This document shows, piece by piece, positions 22,060-32,739 of a stretch of 43,857 nt of DNA (positions are counted from its first letter, which is position 1; the number at the start of each line of letters is the position of its first letter). Made by a program: the position numbers and the translations under genes. The stretch lies in assembly GCA_012727815.1 (NCBI GenBank), contig JAAYGI010000076.1:1-43857 (forward strand), in the 5' to 3' direction. A model generated the notes under the pieces. It did not search any database and was not told where the DNA came from. It saw only the letters and a list, made by a program, of their open reading frames with translations. This DNA comes from Erysipelothrix sp. (GTDB taxonomy: Bacteria > Bacillota_I > Bacilli_A > Erysipelotrichales > Erysipelotrichaceae).

Positions 22060-23187
22060 TTAATCAGCAATAAGCCAAATAAGTTGTTGAATATTATCCA
22101 TAAACTCATCAATGATAAGTCTTTCATTAAGTTCGTGTGCAAATTCACCACCTGCTGCCAATGCAATTGCATCAATTCCATTTTCCATTAAGCCACTAAC
22201 ATCAGTACCACCTCTAACAACAACAGGGTTGTATTTAAGATTGTGTTTGTCACACATCTTTTTGTAGAGTCCTAAGACTTTATTATCTTCAGAGTGTTTG
22301 TAAGCTGAAAGTGATTTTGATGATTTAACATCAAGAGTTGCTCCAAAAGCATCACATGATGCTTGCAGTGTATCAATGATATGTTTTACTTGATCAATTG
22401 CTTTTTGAGCATCAAGACTTCTAACTTCCATATCAAAGCGAGTTACTTCTGCAACAACGTTTGTAGGGTAATCACAAATCACACGTCCAATATTTGAAGT
22501 TGTGTCTTCATCTACTTTAAGTAGTTTCATCTTAGAGATCGCATCTGCCATAACTTGGATAGAAGAGATACCTTTTTCAGGTGCAACACCTGCGTGTGAT
22601 GCTTTTCCTGTGATTGTACCACTAATGTCATAGAAGTCTGGTCCACCAATAATAGCAGTACCAGGTCCGCCACCACCATCTAATACATAAGCAATCTTAC
22701 CTTTAATGATACTTGTATCGAGATTAAATGCTCCTAATAGACCAATTTCTTCAGCAATTGTGAATAGAAATTCCAGTGGTGGATGACTTAATTCATTTTC
22801 TCTAAGTACTGCTTCAACTTCTAATATTTGAGCAATACCAGCTTTATCATCGGCACCAAGAATTGTAGTTCCATCTGATACGATATACATTCCATCATCT
22901 GTAATAGAAGGTTTAACACCATTTCCGGGCTCTACAGTATCCATATGTGCTTGAAGGATAATGATATCATCATTCTTTTTATTGCCACGTCCTGGTACTC
23001 TTACTAGTATGTTTCCTGAATTTGATTGTGGTACTGCTTTTATAGATACTTGATCTTCCAGTACCTCGTATCCTAAAGTTTCAAAATGATTCTTTAAATA
23101 TATTGCAACGTTCTTTTCATTTAAACTGACACTGTCAATTTGTACCAGTTCCATAAATTTATCAATTGCACGCTCTTTATTTAACAT
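22060..23187 (-). CDS. M20 family peptidase, PepT-like tripeptidase
   Basis: ILQAHMDTVEPG, LGADDKAGIAQILE, FTIAEEIGLLGA, VVRGGTDVSGL. Confidence 0.92.
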   Translation of the reverse strand: MLNKERAIDKFMELVQIDSVSLNEKNVAIYLKNHFETLGYEVLEDQVSIKAVPQSNSGNILVRVPGRGNKKNDDIIILQAHMDTVEPGNGVKPSITDDGMYIVSDGTTILGADDKAGIAQILEVEAVLRENELSHPPLEFLFTIAEEIGLLGAFNLDTSIIKGKIAYVLDGGGGPGTAIIGGPDFYDISGTITGKASHAGVAPEKGISSIQVMADAISKMKLLKVDEDTTSNIGRVICDYPTNVVAEVTRFDMEVRSLDAQKAIDQVKHIIDTLQASCDAFGATLDVKSSKSLSAYKHSEDNKVLGLYKKMCDKHNLKYNPVVVRGGTDVSGLMENGIDAIALAAGGEFAHELNERLIIDEFMDNIQQLIWLIAD

Positions 23188-23466
23188 AAATCTACCTCGT
23201 TTCTTTTCTTATTATATCATATGAAAAACTATAATCAGTCTATCCTTTAAAACTAATACTTTATTTTCATGAATCATCTAATAGATAAATAGTACAATAT
23301 AATAAAATTAAAGAAACCAAAGAATAAGGATAAGACTCTTGATAATAAGGAATATATAAACAGTGAAAAGAATGTTATCTTATTCACCACTTATTACCAA
23401 ACTTATTGCTTGATTATCTTAGTGTTTCGGTATATATTAAGACTATAGAAACAGGAGACGATATTT

Positions 23467-23997
23467 ATGAAAAAATTATCAATATTACTTATTTTAACAT
23501 TATTCTTAGCAGGATGTAGTACAACACCTAAAGATGAAACACCAGAAACACCAGATGCAGAAACAGTAGCATCAAGCAGTGATAAATCAGACGTAGTTGC
23601 TGCATCACTTGGTAAAGACGGTAACTGGATCACAGCTGCTACAGCAGATGTATCATATCATGCTGATCTAGTTGTTGAAGGTGAATTCCATGATAAAGGT
23701 GATGATAAAGCTGCAATCTATAGAAAACTTGCTTTACATACACAAAATGATAAATTCGAAATCTTAGAAAACTTTACATTAACAACACCTAAACTTGTTG
23801 TTAAGTCAGAAAACTTTACAGTTTTCTACGGTACAATTAAAGGTGATATCGAAGTTCATGCAAAAGGTTTCTCACTAGTTGGAACTAAAGTTGAAGGAAA
23901 CATTACATTTGTTGACCAAGAAACTCAAGATTCAGCAGATTTAGACAAAGACGCTAAAGGCGCAACATATACTGGTGAAGTTTCACTAATAGACTAA
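23467..23997 (+). CDS. Putative lipoprotein with a bactofilin-like beta-repeat flavour
   Basis: Lipobox LAGC in MKKLSILLILTLFLAGCST; C-terminal GTIKGDIEVHAKGFSLVGTKVEGNITF pattern. Family uncertain. Confidence 0.7.
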   Translation: MKKLSILLILTLFLAGCSTTPKDETPETPDAETVASSSDKSDVVAASLGKDGNWITAATADVSYHADLVVEGEFHDKGDDKAAIYRKLALHTQNDKFEILENFTLTTPKLVVKSENFTVFYGTIKGDIEVHAKGFSLVGTKVEGNITFVDQETQDSADLDKDAKGATYTGEVSLID

Positions 23998-24054
23998 CAA
24001 TCAAAAAAGGTGAATCACTTAGGTGGTCACCTTTTTATTTCCAAGGAGGTTAAT

Positions 24055-24597
24055 ATGAAAAAAGTAACACACCCATATTATAAAGATTATCCAGTACAAC
24101 CTTATATCAATCCAGAACGTGATTTAGATATGTGGGAGAATTTTCCAGAAAGATTTCCATATGGTAAAATAGCAAAAGTGGATATCACACCTGTTGAAGA
24201 AGGACTTGTTCCCGGAGACATCGTATTGCTGTGGAGAATTGGTTTTAACAATGTTACTACCGAAACTTGGATGCCTGACTATTTTGAATATAGATATGGT
24301 ATAAATACAGATGACAGTATTAAATTATTAACAGAAAAAGGCTACATCTATTTAGGGAGTGCTTTAGAAACATTAGATTTATTAAATGCAGAAGTTCTAA
24401 AACGTATGCTTAAATCTAAAGGTTTGCCTGTTAGTGGAAAAAAACAAGATATTCTAGAGAGGGTTGTAATTAATTTAAGCCCTGAAGAATTAGAAGCAAG
24501 TTTTCCACAAAGAAAATATGCTATTACACCGCAAGGTCGATCAATTCTTGAGAAATACCCAAATATAATTAAAAAACATGGACCTAAAATGATGTAA
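24055..24597 (+). CDS. SAP-domain-containing protein
   Basis: LNAEVLKRMLKSKGLPVSGKKQDILERV matches the SAP helix-extended-helix pattern; start 24055 with RBS AAGGAGG. Confidence 0.75.
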   Translation: MKKVTHPYYKDYPVQPYINPERDLDMWENFPERFPYGKIAKVDITPVEEGLVPGDIVLLWRIGFNNVTTETWMPDYFEYRYGINTDDSIKLLTEKGYIYLGSALETLDLLNAEVLKRMLKSKGLPVSGKKQDILERVVINLSPEELEASFPQRKYAITPQGRSILEKYPNIIKKHGPKMM

Positions 24598-24616
24598 GGT
24601 TATTTATAAGGTTTAT

Positions 24617-24668
24617 AAAGTGAATCGTAATTTGCACTTTTTGCATAGTTTCGATTCACTTTTTATTT
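24617..24668 (+). terminator. Intrinsic terminator after the SAP-domain gene
   Basis: AAAGTGAATCG ... CGATTCACTTTTTATTTT. Confidence 0.75.
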
Positions 24669-24870
24669 TGGAATTGGTCAAATATAAACTGTATATTATG
24701 AAGTGTAATAGACATATAAGAAAACATTTTAGCAATGATAAACCAGATAATCACCAAGAAGAAAATCATGTGATATATGTGGTTTGATAATTGAAGATAG
24801 GGGTAATATATGGTATCATTGTTTCGGTGTTTAAAACACGTAATTATAAAAATAGAGAGGGCGTATTAAA

Positions 24871-26064
24871 GTGAGAAGAAAAGTAGGAACTGTATCACGA
24901 GGAATCCGCTGTCCAATTATCAGAGAAGGAGACGATCTCGCTCAGATAGTTGCAGATAGTATAATTGAAGCAAGTGTTGCTGAAGGTTTTGAAATAGAGG
25001 ATAGAGATATCATCGGAATGACAGAATCAATCGTAGCAAGAGCTCAGGGGAATTATGCAAGTATAGATGCAATAGCAGAAGATATAAAAGATAAATTTAA
25101 AGATGAAACTGTTGGAGTTATTTTTCCAATACTTTCTAGAAACCGATTCTCACCAATTCTAACAGGTATAGCACGTGGTGCTAAGAAAGTTGTATTGATG
25201 TTACAATACCCATCAGATGAGGTAGGTAATGCATTAATATCACTGGATGAGCTCGATGAATCAGGTATTAATCCATATAGTGATGTGCTAACTTTAGAAG
25301 AATTTAGAAAGCATTTTAAAGATACAATTCACCCATTTACTGGAATGGATTATATCGAATATTACAAAGGACTTGTAGAAACTGAAAATACTGAATTAGA
25401 AATTATCTTCTCAAACGATGCAAGAACTATTTTAGACTACACATCTTATGTACTCGCATGTGATGTTCACTCTAACTTAAGAACAAAACGAATCCTTAAT
25501 GCTGCAGGAGCAAAAGCAGTATACGGTCTTGAAAACATACTAAATCATAAAATTGGTAATGAAGGTTACAATGAAAAGTATGGTTTACTTGGAGCTAATA
25601 AATCAACAGATGACTCTGTTAAATTATTCCCACGTGAAAACTTTGAGATGGTAGATGCAGTTCAAAAACTGGTCAAAGAAAAAACTGGAAAAACAGTTGA
25701 AGTTATGGTTTATGGTGATGGAGCATTTAAAGATCCAATGGGTAAAATATGGGAACTTGCAGATCCTACTGTATCTCCAGGTTTTACAAAAGGTCTTGAA
25801 GGTACACCTCATGAAATTAAACTTAAATACTTAGCTGATAATGATTTTAAAGAATTGAGTGGAGATGCACTAAGTGAAGCTGTATCTCAACAAATTAAAG
25901 AAAAAAGTGATACAGATGCAAAAGATTCAGGCGCATCACTTGGTACTACACCAAGACGTCTTGTCGATCTTGTAGGATCACTTTGTGACCTGACAAGTGG
26001 ATCTGGTGACAAAGGAACTCCTATTGTATACATTCAAGGTTATTTCGATAACTTCTCAGATTAA
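24871..26064 (+). CDS. CofE-like protein (coenzyme F420-0:L-glutamate ligase superfamily), GTG start
   Basis: VSRGIRCPIIREGDDLAQIVADSI...DRDIIGMTESIVARAQGNY matches the CofE N-terminal pattern; C-terminal extension relative to archaeal CofE. Confidence 0.7.
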   Translation: MRRKVGTVSRGIRCPIIREGDDLAQIVADSIIEASVAEGFEIEDRDIIGMTESIVARAQGNYASIDAIAEDIKDKFKDETVGVIFPILSRNRFSPILTGIARGAKKVVLMLQYPSDEVGNALISLDELDESGINPYSDVLTLEEFRKHFKDTIHPFTGMDYIEYYKGLVETENTELEIIFSNDARTILDYTSYVLACDVHSNLRTKRILNAAGAKAVYGLENILNHKIGNEGYNEKYGLLGANKSTDDSVKLFPRENFEMVDAVQKLVKEKTGKTVEVMVYGDGAFKDPMGKIWELADPTVSPGFTKGLEGTPHEIKLKYLADNDFKELSGDALSEAVSQQIKEKSDTDAKDSGASLGTTPRRLVDLVGSLCDLTSGSGDKGTPIVYIQGYFDNFSD

Positions 26065-26084
26065 TAATAATATCATTTAATACA

Positions 26085-26130
26085 AGAAAGAGAAGCATTT
26101 GGTATTCTATCCAGATGCTTCTCTTTTCTT
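26085..26130 (+). terminator. Intrinsic terminator
   Basis: AGAGAAGCAT..TGG / CCA..ATGCTTCTCT followed by TTTCTTTT. Confidence 0.8.
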
Positions 26131-26190
26131 TTGACTTATAAAATAAAAGGTGGCTTACACATTGTGTAGGTCACCTTTGTCATTAAAATA

Positions 26191-27615
26191 TTATTCAAAT
26201 AGGTTTGATAAAGTACGTACCATAACTCCAGTTGCACCTTTAGGTGTAAGTGGACTTGCGGCTTTAGTACTTGCAGTACCTGCGATATCAATATGAACCC
26301 ATTGTGTATCTGTATCAATAAATTCTTGAAGGAAACTAGCAGCAACGTTTGCACCACCACCGTTTGGAGCAGCAGAGTTAACGATATCTGCAACAACACT
26401 AGATTTTAATACATCTGTGAAGACATCATCTATTGGCATGCGCCATACTGCTTCATGTGCATTACTTGCAGCATTTGAAAGCTTATTATAGAAAGTATCA
26501 TCGTTAGCCCAAACTCCACTGTGAAGTCCTCCAAGTGCTACAACACATGCACCTGTTAGTGTTGCAACATCGATGATCTTTTTAACACCAAGTGTTTGTG
26601 TATAAGTTAGTGCATCTGCAAGGATTAAACGACCTTCAGCATCTGTGTTTGTTATTTCAACAGTTTTACCACTTAACGTAGTTAGTACATCATCTGGTTT
26701 GTATGCCATACCATTAACCATGTTTTCAGTTGTTGGTACAATACAGTATACATTTGCTTTAAGTTTCTTTTTAACAATTACTTCAAATGCTGAAAGTACA
26801 CTTGCAGCACCATGCATATCTGTTTTCATGTTAACCATTGATAATGAAGGTTTTAAACTATATCCACCCGTATCAAAGGTTACCCCTTTACCTACAAGTG
26901 CTGTATAATTAGCATCTTTATCGTTGTTGTATTTTAGTACAATCAGTTGTGCTTCAGTATCACTTCCTTGGTTAACACCTAAAATACCACCTGCACCTAT
27001 TTTCTTAAGTTCTTTATTACCTAAGATATCAATTTCTACGTTTTCGTCCTTGAATAAGTTTTTAGCATATTCAGAAATATCTAATGGGTTTAATTGGTTG
27101 GATGGTTTGTTAGCAAGTGTTCTTGCATTGTTAATAGCATTTGCAACAATTGTTCCATTATTTATTCCAGTTTCGATATTAGTAGTTGAGATAAGTTCAT
27201 AAATTGTATTGTCTTCTTTACCTAAATCTTTATAGCTGTAATTCGCAAGTATATTAGCTTCAGTAAAGTAAGAAGAGATATCTTCAATAGTGAATGAATC
27301 ACATAGTGCGTCTTCTAAGTTAACACTTAAGTTTGTTTCATCAATATCTTTGGATGCTTTTGCAAAAGCATCTTTTAAAGATGCTTCAGTACATTTTTCT
27401 AAACTTCCTAATCCAAGGAAATAAATATTATCAAATGAAAGTTTTCCTAAAGTATTAATCTTTGTAATAGCTCCATGTTTTTTATTAATTGTTTTGTCTA
27501 AGTCAAAACCCAGTGATTCAGTTAAGTTTGAATTGACAATATTATCTTCATAAATAGGGAACAATACAGCCCCTTTTGCTTGTGTAAAACGTTTATTATT
27601 TGATTGCTTGATCAT
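26191..27615 (-). CDS. pepA: M17 leucyl aminopeptidase
   Basis: GKGVTFDTGGYSLKP, NTDAEGRLILADAL, ATLTGACVVALG; start at MIKQSNNKRF (27615) with RBS GAAGGT. Confidence 0.95.
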   Translation of the reverse strand: MIKQSNNKRFTQAKGAVLFPIYEDNIVNSNLTESLGFDLDKTINKKHGAITKINTLGKLSFDNIYFLGLGSLEKCTEASLKDAFAKASKDIDETNLSVNLEDALCDSFTIEDISSYFTEANILANYSYKDLGKEDNTIYELISTTNIETGINNGTIVANAINNARTLANKPSNQLNPLDISEYAKNLFKDENVEIDILGNKELKKIGAGGILGVNQGSDTEAQLIVLKYNNDKDANYTALVGKGVTFDTGGYSLKPSLSMVNMKTDMHGAASVLSAFEVIVKKKLKANVYCIVPTTENMVNGMAYKPDDVLTTLSGKTVEITNTDAEGRLILADALTYTQTLGVKKIIDVATLTGACVVALGGLHSGVWANDDTFYNKLSNAASNAHEAVWRMPIDDVFTDVLKSSVVADIVNSAAPNGGGANVAASFLQEFIDTDTQWVHIDIAGTASTKAASPLTPKGATGVMVRTLSNLFE

Positions 27616-27680
27616 TTTATACCTTCTTTCTTTAGTAATCATATCAAAATATGTAACCATAAGAAAGATAATAGGGTAAA

Positions 27681-27705
27681 AGAAAACTCAGTTAATAAAA
27701 CTGAG
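27681..27705 (-). terminator. Intrinsic terminator of the rsuA/traX minus-strand operon
   Basis: Minus strand CTCAGTT...AACTGAG followed by TTTTCTTTT. Confidence 0.7.
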
Positions 27706-27707
27706 GC

Positions 27708-28046
27708 CTAATGTAGGTGTGCAGTACGTTCTCTTAAAAATATATCTGCAATGATTTCGATGAATTCCTCATCATCTTCTGTTAAGTCTGAAATATATTC
27801 TTCGTTATTAAAGTAAATTAATTTACCAACGTATATAACACTCTTATTTGTTAATTCTTCTTTTTCATCATAAAGAATTGTAAAGTGTTGATTCATAATA
27901 CTGAAGGCAGTGTATTTATAGTTTCCAGGTTTTGAAACCAAGATATCTATAGGGGCATCTTCAGGAACCAACTGTCTTTTCAAATCAATATCACCATCTT
28001 CATCTAAAGACACGACCCACCTTGTAATATATTCTATATTGCTCAT
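27708..28046 (-). CDS. Hypothetical protein (112 aa)
   Basis: ORF in operon with rsuA-like gene, 17-nt gap, acidic C-terminus. Confidence 0.65.
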   Translation of the reverse strand: MSNIEYITRWVVSLDEDGDIDLKRQLVPEDAPIDILVSKPGNYKYTAFSIMNQHFTILYDEKEELTNKSVIYVGKLIYFNNEEYISDLTEDDEEFIEIIADIFLRERTAHLH

Positions 28047-28063
28047 AATCTATCGTCTCCTTA

Positions 28064-28756
28064 TTACTGGGTGAGTAATTTTTCAATCTCAACCTTACTT
28101 AAATTTCTATAGTCACCCAATTTTAAGTACGCGTCTAAGTTTAATGTTCCTATCCTTATACGCTTTAAATAAAGAACTTCATTATCACAAGCATGCATCA
28201 TACGTTTTACTTGGTGATATTTACCTTCTGCAATTGATAATTCAATAGTGTGGGGTTCAATCAATTTAACACTTGCAGGTTTAATACGCTTTCCTTCTAA
28301 GAACAGACCTTCTTCAATTTGTTGAACAAAGTCAGTATCAAATGCATCTTTTAATTCAACATGATATGTTTTATGAATGTCTTTTTTTCCATGTGATATG
28401 TTATGTGAGAACTTACCATCATTTGTAATAAGTAAGAGCCCTTCAGTATCAACATCTAATCTACCTACTATTATTAAATCACTTCTATGTGAGTCAATAA
28501 GCTCTAAAACAGAAGGGTATAGATCTGATTCAGTTGAACTGATATATCCTTGTGGTTTATTCAACATATAGTAGACATCCTTTACATAAGTAATGGGCTC
28601 ACCATTGACACATACTTCATCCTTATCTAAATCAAGTATGTATCCGTGATTTTGTGTAATTTCACCATTCAAAGTAACAAGTTTTTCTTTCAATAAGTAT
28701 CGTACTTGCTTACGACTCCCAAATCCATTATGGGATAAAAATTTATCTAGTCTCAT
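28064..28756 (-). CDS. rsuA: 16S rRNA pseudouridine synthase, RsuA family
   Basis: S4-domain N-terminus MRLDKFLSHNGFGSRKQVRYLL and catalytic GRLDVDTEGLLLITNDG. Confidence 0.93.
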   Translation of the reverse strand: MRLDKFLSHNGFGSRKQVRYLLKEKLVTLNGEITQNHGYILDLDKDEVCVNGEPITYVKDVYYMLNKPQGYISSTESDLYPSVLELIDSHRSDLIIVGRLDVDTEGLLLITNDGKFSHNISHGKKDIHKTYHVELKDAFDTDFVQQIEEGLFLEGKRIKPASVKLIEPHTIELSIAEGKYHQVKRMMHACDNEVLYLKRIRIGTLNLDAYLKLGDYRNLSKVEIEKLLTQ

Positions 28757-28767
28757 TTTTTACCTCT

Positions 28768-29508
28768 TTATCTTAATAACGCCTTTAATATTACAAGAAT
28801 TAGCATATGCACAGGATAGAAGTAGTATAAATACCTACCAATCCTTTTACTTAGATTGCCTTTATTCCCATTGTAAAAATATATAGGAAACATGGCTAAT
28901 GCTGCAAAACTTTGTATTGGAATATAGAGTTTATATCCTAACATATTTAGGGGGATAATCATAGTTTCTATGGCTATAATATTAATATAGATTAGCCCCA
29001 GTAATTGTAGTAGTATTTTATCCTTAAAAAGAAAGAACATTGCAACACTCATAACACCCATTGCACCATAATCAAAGTTGAATATAGTAGAAAGAAAGGA
29101 TAATACCAGACTATAAGTAATCGCAATTATTAGGTTATTGCGATTATTGTTTTTTTGATACTTGTCTATTTGTTGGATTAAGATTAAACCAAACAATAGG
29201 GTAAACATGACGTTTTGATTGTTTATATTAATTAAAGAACCTGATGTTAATAAGTTAAAAGGTATTTCAGATATTAGCGCAAAGATAAAGAGTCTGTTAA
29301 GGTACTTACTTTGATTGGATGTATGTCTGTATCCTTCAGCAACTTGAAAGGCGAAAATAGGGAAGGCAATCCTTCCCAAAATCCTAAAAATTAAGTGCTG
29401 TGGAAAAAATAACATTCCAGTATGATCAATGAGCATTAAGATCATCGCAATTATTTTTAGAGTGTTTGATGTTATAGAGTAAATATTTGACTTGTCTGTT
29501 TTGTACAT
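28768..29508 (-). CDS. TraX family membrane protein
   Basis: LKIIAMILMLIDHTGMLFF...RILGRIAFPIFAFQVAEGYRHT is characteristic of TraX. Confidence 0.88.
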   Translation of the reverse strand: MYKTDKSNIYSITSNTLKIIAMILMLIDHTGMLFFPQHLIFRILGRIAFPIFAFQVAEGYRHTSNQSKYLNRLFIFALISEIPFNLLTSGSLININNQNVMFTLLFGLILIQQIDKYQKNNNRNNLIIAITYSLVLSFLSTIFNFDYGAMGVMSVAMFFLFKDKILLQLLGLIYINIIAIETMIIPLNMLGYKLYIPIQSFAALAMFPIYFYNGNKGNLSKRIGRYLYYFYPVHMLILVILKALLR

Positions 29509-29578
29509 ATGACTCCTTTAAATGTAAGTATATGGTAATAAAAATTTTAGAAAATAACAAGGGAAATGGGATCAAAAT

Positions 29579-29603
29579 AAAACATCGATACTCTCGATGT
29601 TTT
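29579..29603 (-). terminator. Intrinsic terminator after the PHP phosphatase gene
   Basis: AAAACATCGA / TCGATGTTTT stem. Confidence 0.65.
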
Positions 29604-29609
29604 ACTTAC

Positions 29610-30437
29610 TTATATATCATGGAAAATAGGTTTCATATTATCGAAAGTACAGAATTTTGTATAACCAAGAGATTTAAGTAAATCTTTTGATTCATTAATT
29701 AAAAAGCCTAAATGCTCTTTTTTATGAGAATCACTTCCTATGGTGATGATAGTCCCACCTAGTTTCTTGTAAAGTTTTAATATTTCTATAGAAGGTGTGA
29801 TTCCTTTTATTCCATATCTAACATGTGATGTATTGACTTCAATACCTTTATTATTTTCAATGAGATATTTTAGTATTTTCTTAATTTTAGGGTATGAGTG
29901 TTCGAAATAATCTGCATCATCATCTACATATCTTCGCATGAGATCCATATGTGCAAGACAACTAAAATCTTTATATTTTGTAATGACATTGTACATTTCA
30001 TCATAATAACCATCGTAACAAGCTTCTATTGTCTTGCCCTCTTGATACATATTCAACCAAAATTCTTTATCTTCAATTTGATGAATTGATAAAAGTACAA
30101 AGTCCATAGGATACTCATCAAATAATTTTTGGAACTTATGAATTGTATGGGATTGTATTCCAAATTCTAAACCTTTTTTAATTATGATTTGTCCTTTATA
30201 TTTTTCTTGTAGCATGGCAATATCTTTGAAGTAATTAGGGTAGTCAACATTTAATACAGGAATCCCTTTATAATATCTCATAGCGGGGTCACCGTGGTCA
30301 GGTTTCACACCATAATCTACATGATCTGTAAAACATATTTCTTTCAATCCAATAGCAATAGAATCTTTAACAACATCTTCCATAAGATGATCAGAGTCAT
30401 CACTATATTCAGTGTGTATATGATAATCAACGAACAT
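29610..30437 (-). CDS. PHP-domain histidinol-phosphatase-like protein
   Basis: MFVDYHIHTEYSDDSDHLMEDVV, EICFTDHVDYG, TIGSDSHKKEHLG. Confidence 0.9.
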   Translation of the reverse strand: MFVDYHIHTEYSDDSDHLMEDVVKDSIAIGLKEICFTDHVDYGVKPDHGDPAMRYYKGIPVLNVDYPNYFKDIAMLQEKYKGQIIIKKGLEFGIQSHTIHKFQKLFDEYPMDFVLLSIHQIEDKEFWLNMYQEGKTIEACYDGYYDEMYNVITKYKDFSCLAHMDLMRRYVDDDADYFEHSYPKIKKILKYLIENNKGIEVNTSHVRYGIKGITPSIEILKLYKKLGGTIITIGSDSHKKEHLGFLINESKDLLKSLGYTKFCTFDNMKPIFHDI

Positions 30438-30607
30438 AAATAATCCTCCTAATTCTTATCTATAGTATATCATTGATTATAATTTATAGGTGAATATTTT
30501 CATCTGGTGATAAAAATAAAGATAATATGTAGAAGAATAAGATTTTAAAATATGTGGCTTTGTTATATCTATCCAAGAGGGTATAATGTAGGTAAGGATG
30601 TGATTTA

Positions 30608-31585
30608 ATGAAATATACTAATTTAGGAAATTCGGGCTTACAAGTATCTAAACTTTGTTTGGGATGTATGAGTTTTGGAGCAACAAATTGGATTCATGAT
30701 TGGGTTTTAGATGAGACAGAAAGTCGTAAGATTATTAAAAGCGCATTGGATTATGGTATTAACTTTTTTGATACTGCCAACATCTATTCAATGGGGGTAA
30801 GTGAGGAAATATTGGGACGTGCGATTAAGGACTATGCAAATCGAAGTGATGTTGTCGTGGCAACTAAGGTTTACCAACAAATGCGTGATACTCCACATGG
30901 TGGCGGATTATCTAGAAAATCAATTATGCAAGAAGTTGAAGCAAGTCTAAAACGTCTTGACATGGATTATATTGACTTACTTATAATTCATAGATGGGAT
31001 TATAAGACACCAATTGAAGAAACAATGGAAGCATTACATGATCTTAAAAAATCAGGTAAGGTCCATTATATTGGTGCATCATCAATGCATGCACATCAAT
31101 TTCAAGAAGCACAATATGTTGCGAAAATGAATGGATGGACTCCTTTCATTTCAATGCAAAATCACTATAATCTAATTTATAGAGAAGGTGAGAAAGACCT
31201 CATACCGGTATGTGATCAACATAAAGTATCTTTAACACCTTACAGTCCACTTGCAGCAGGGCGTCTTGCAAGAGCATGGGATGCTGATACTAAACGTGCG
31301 CAAACGGATAAGACAGCACGTAAAAAATATGATGAAACTCAAGAACAAGATATTAAAATTGTTAAAAGGGTTCAAGAACTTGCGGAGAGAAAAGGTGTTA
31401 AGATGGCACAAATCTCTTTAGCATGGTTATTTCATAAAGAAAATGTAGCTTCTCCAGTTTTAGGTGTTACTAAGATGTATCAATTGGATGATGCTGTAGC
31501 AGCACTAGATATCACTTTAACTCAAGAAGAAATTAATTATCTTGAAGAGTTATATCAACCGCATAGAATTCAAGGTCCAAGATAA
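30608..31585 (+). CDS. Aldo/keto reductase
   Basis: LGNSGLQVSKLCLGCMSFG, FFDTANIYSMGVSEEILG, MDYIDLLIIHRWD. Confidence 0.95.
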   Translation: MKYTNLGNSGLQVSKLCLGCMSFGATNWIHDWVLDETESRKIIKSALDYGINFFDTANIYSMGVSEEILGRAIKDYANRSDVVVATKVYQQMRDTPHGGGLSRKSIMQEVEASLKRLDMDYIDLLIIHRWDYKTPIEETMEALHDLKKSGKVHYIGASSMHAHQFQEAQYVAKMNGWTPFISMQNHYNLIYREGEKDLIPVCDQHKVSLTPYSPLAAGRLARAWDADTKRAQTDKTARKKYDETQEQDIKIVKRVQELAERKGVKMAQISLAWLFHKENVASPVLGVTKMYQLDDAVAALDITLTQEEINYLEELYQPHRIQGPR

Positions 31586-32083
31586 ATGAAGATTAATATG
31601 AAAGAATTGGTAGAAAAAGTTAAAAAGAATAAGAATAATGTAAGGTTAATAATTTTGTTTAATCACTACATTACACGATTTATATATGTGCTTTATCCAA
31701 TTGTGCTTATTTATTTACTAATTACAAAGGATGTAAGACTCAAATATTTAATACTCATACCAGGGGTAATGTTTGTAGTTGTAAGTTTTATAAGAAAGAA
31801 ACTAAATTTCAAAAGGCCTTATGAAGTTTATGACTATGAACCCATTCTGAGTAAAGAAACTCAAGGACAATCTTTTCCTTCGCGCCATGTGCTATCAATA
31901 TTTCTAATATCAATGGGTATTTTTATGATAAATATATACCTTGGTTCAGTATTGTTAGTACTGGGGGTAATACTTGCACTGTGTAGATTTTTAGGTGGTG
32001 TTCATTACCTAAAAGATGTATCTGTGGGGGCACTTCTAGGGGTACTACCATGGCTTATAGCCAGGGCATTTACTTTGATTTAA
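31586..32083 (+). CDS. PAP2-family phosphatase
   Basis: KLNFKRPYE...FPSRHVLS...CRFLGGVHYLKDVSVG: the three PAP2 motifs; begins directly after the upstream stop. Confidence 0.88.
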   Translation: MKINMKELVEKVKKNKNNVRLIILFNHYITRFIYVLYPIVLIYLLITKDVRLKYLILIPGVMFVVVSFIRKKLNFKRPYEVYDYEPILSKETQGQSFPSRHVLSIFLISMGIFMINIYLGSVLLVLGVILALCRFLGGVHYLKDVSVGALLGVLPWLIARAFTLI

Positions 32084-32126
32084 GAGGGTAAAAAATATAC
32101 ACTGTTTAACAGTGAGGAGTGAAAGT

Positions 32127-32669
32127 ATGAAAATAGGAATTATATCAAGTAGCATGCGAGATGACAGCGGGACTGATCAAATAGCACGCTGGATAGAAAA
32201 CTTAGCAACAAATAGAGGTGATGGTGTTCACTATGAATTGGTAAGTCTTGACCAATATGACCTCCCTTTATTTGGAACTAAAGCGACAGAAAAACAAGAG
32301 AGTGATATTAAAAAGTGGAAAGATACCATCGCATCATTTGATGGATACATTATGATTACTCCAGAATATAATAGAAATATTCCAGGATTCTTCAAGAATT
32401 CTCTGGATTACCTAATGGCTGAATTACATGACAAAGCTGTATCATATGTATCATTTGGTGGTTTGGGTGGTTTAGCAGCAATTCAATCATTAAGACTTAT
32501 TAATGCAGAACAAGCCATGGCAAGTGTCAGAGCAATGGTAACCCTATCTATCAATTTAGATTTTGATGATTCTAAAGTATTTAGTCCTCAACCCTATCAA
32601 TATAATGATGCTGAACTGATGTTTACACAATTGGTAAGATGGACAAAAGCAATGAAGACTATAAGATAA
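32127..32669 (+). CDS. NADPH-dependent FMN reductase
   Basis: MKIGIISSSMRDDSGTDQIARWI and ITPEYNRNIPGFFKNSLDYL. Confidence 0.92.
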   Translation: MKIGIISSSMRDDSGTDQIARWIENLATNRGDGVHYELVSLDQYDLPLFGTKATEKQESDIKKWKDTIASFDGYIMITPEYNRNIPGFFKNSLDYLMAELHDKAVSYVSFGGLGGLAAIQSLRLINAEQAMASVRAMVTLSINLDFDDSKVFSPQPYQYNDAELMFTQLVRWTKAMKTIR

Positions 32670-32690
32670 CACTCTCTGAGTGTTTTTTTA
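32669..32690 (+). terminator. Intrinsic terminator
   Basis: ACACTC tct GAGTGT followed by T7. Confidence 0.75.
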
Positions 32691-32739
32691 TACATTGTAC
32701 AGTGGTATAATAGTAGAAACAGTGTAAGGATGTATAAAT

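Noticed and set aside
27350-27395. Hairpin-like AAGCATCTTTTAAAGATGCTT
   Set aside because: Lies inside the pepA coding sequence; not a plausible terminator.
28768-29508. TraX-like gene as evidence of a conjugative element
   Set aside because: TraX-family proteins are common chromosomal genes in low-GC Gram-positives and no other transfer genes are present.
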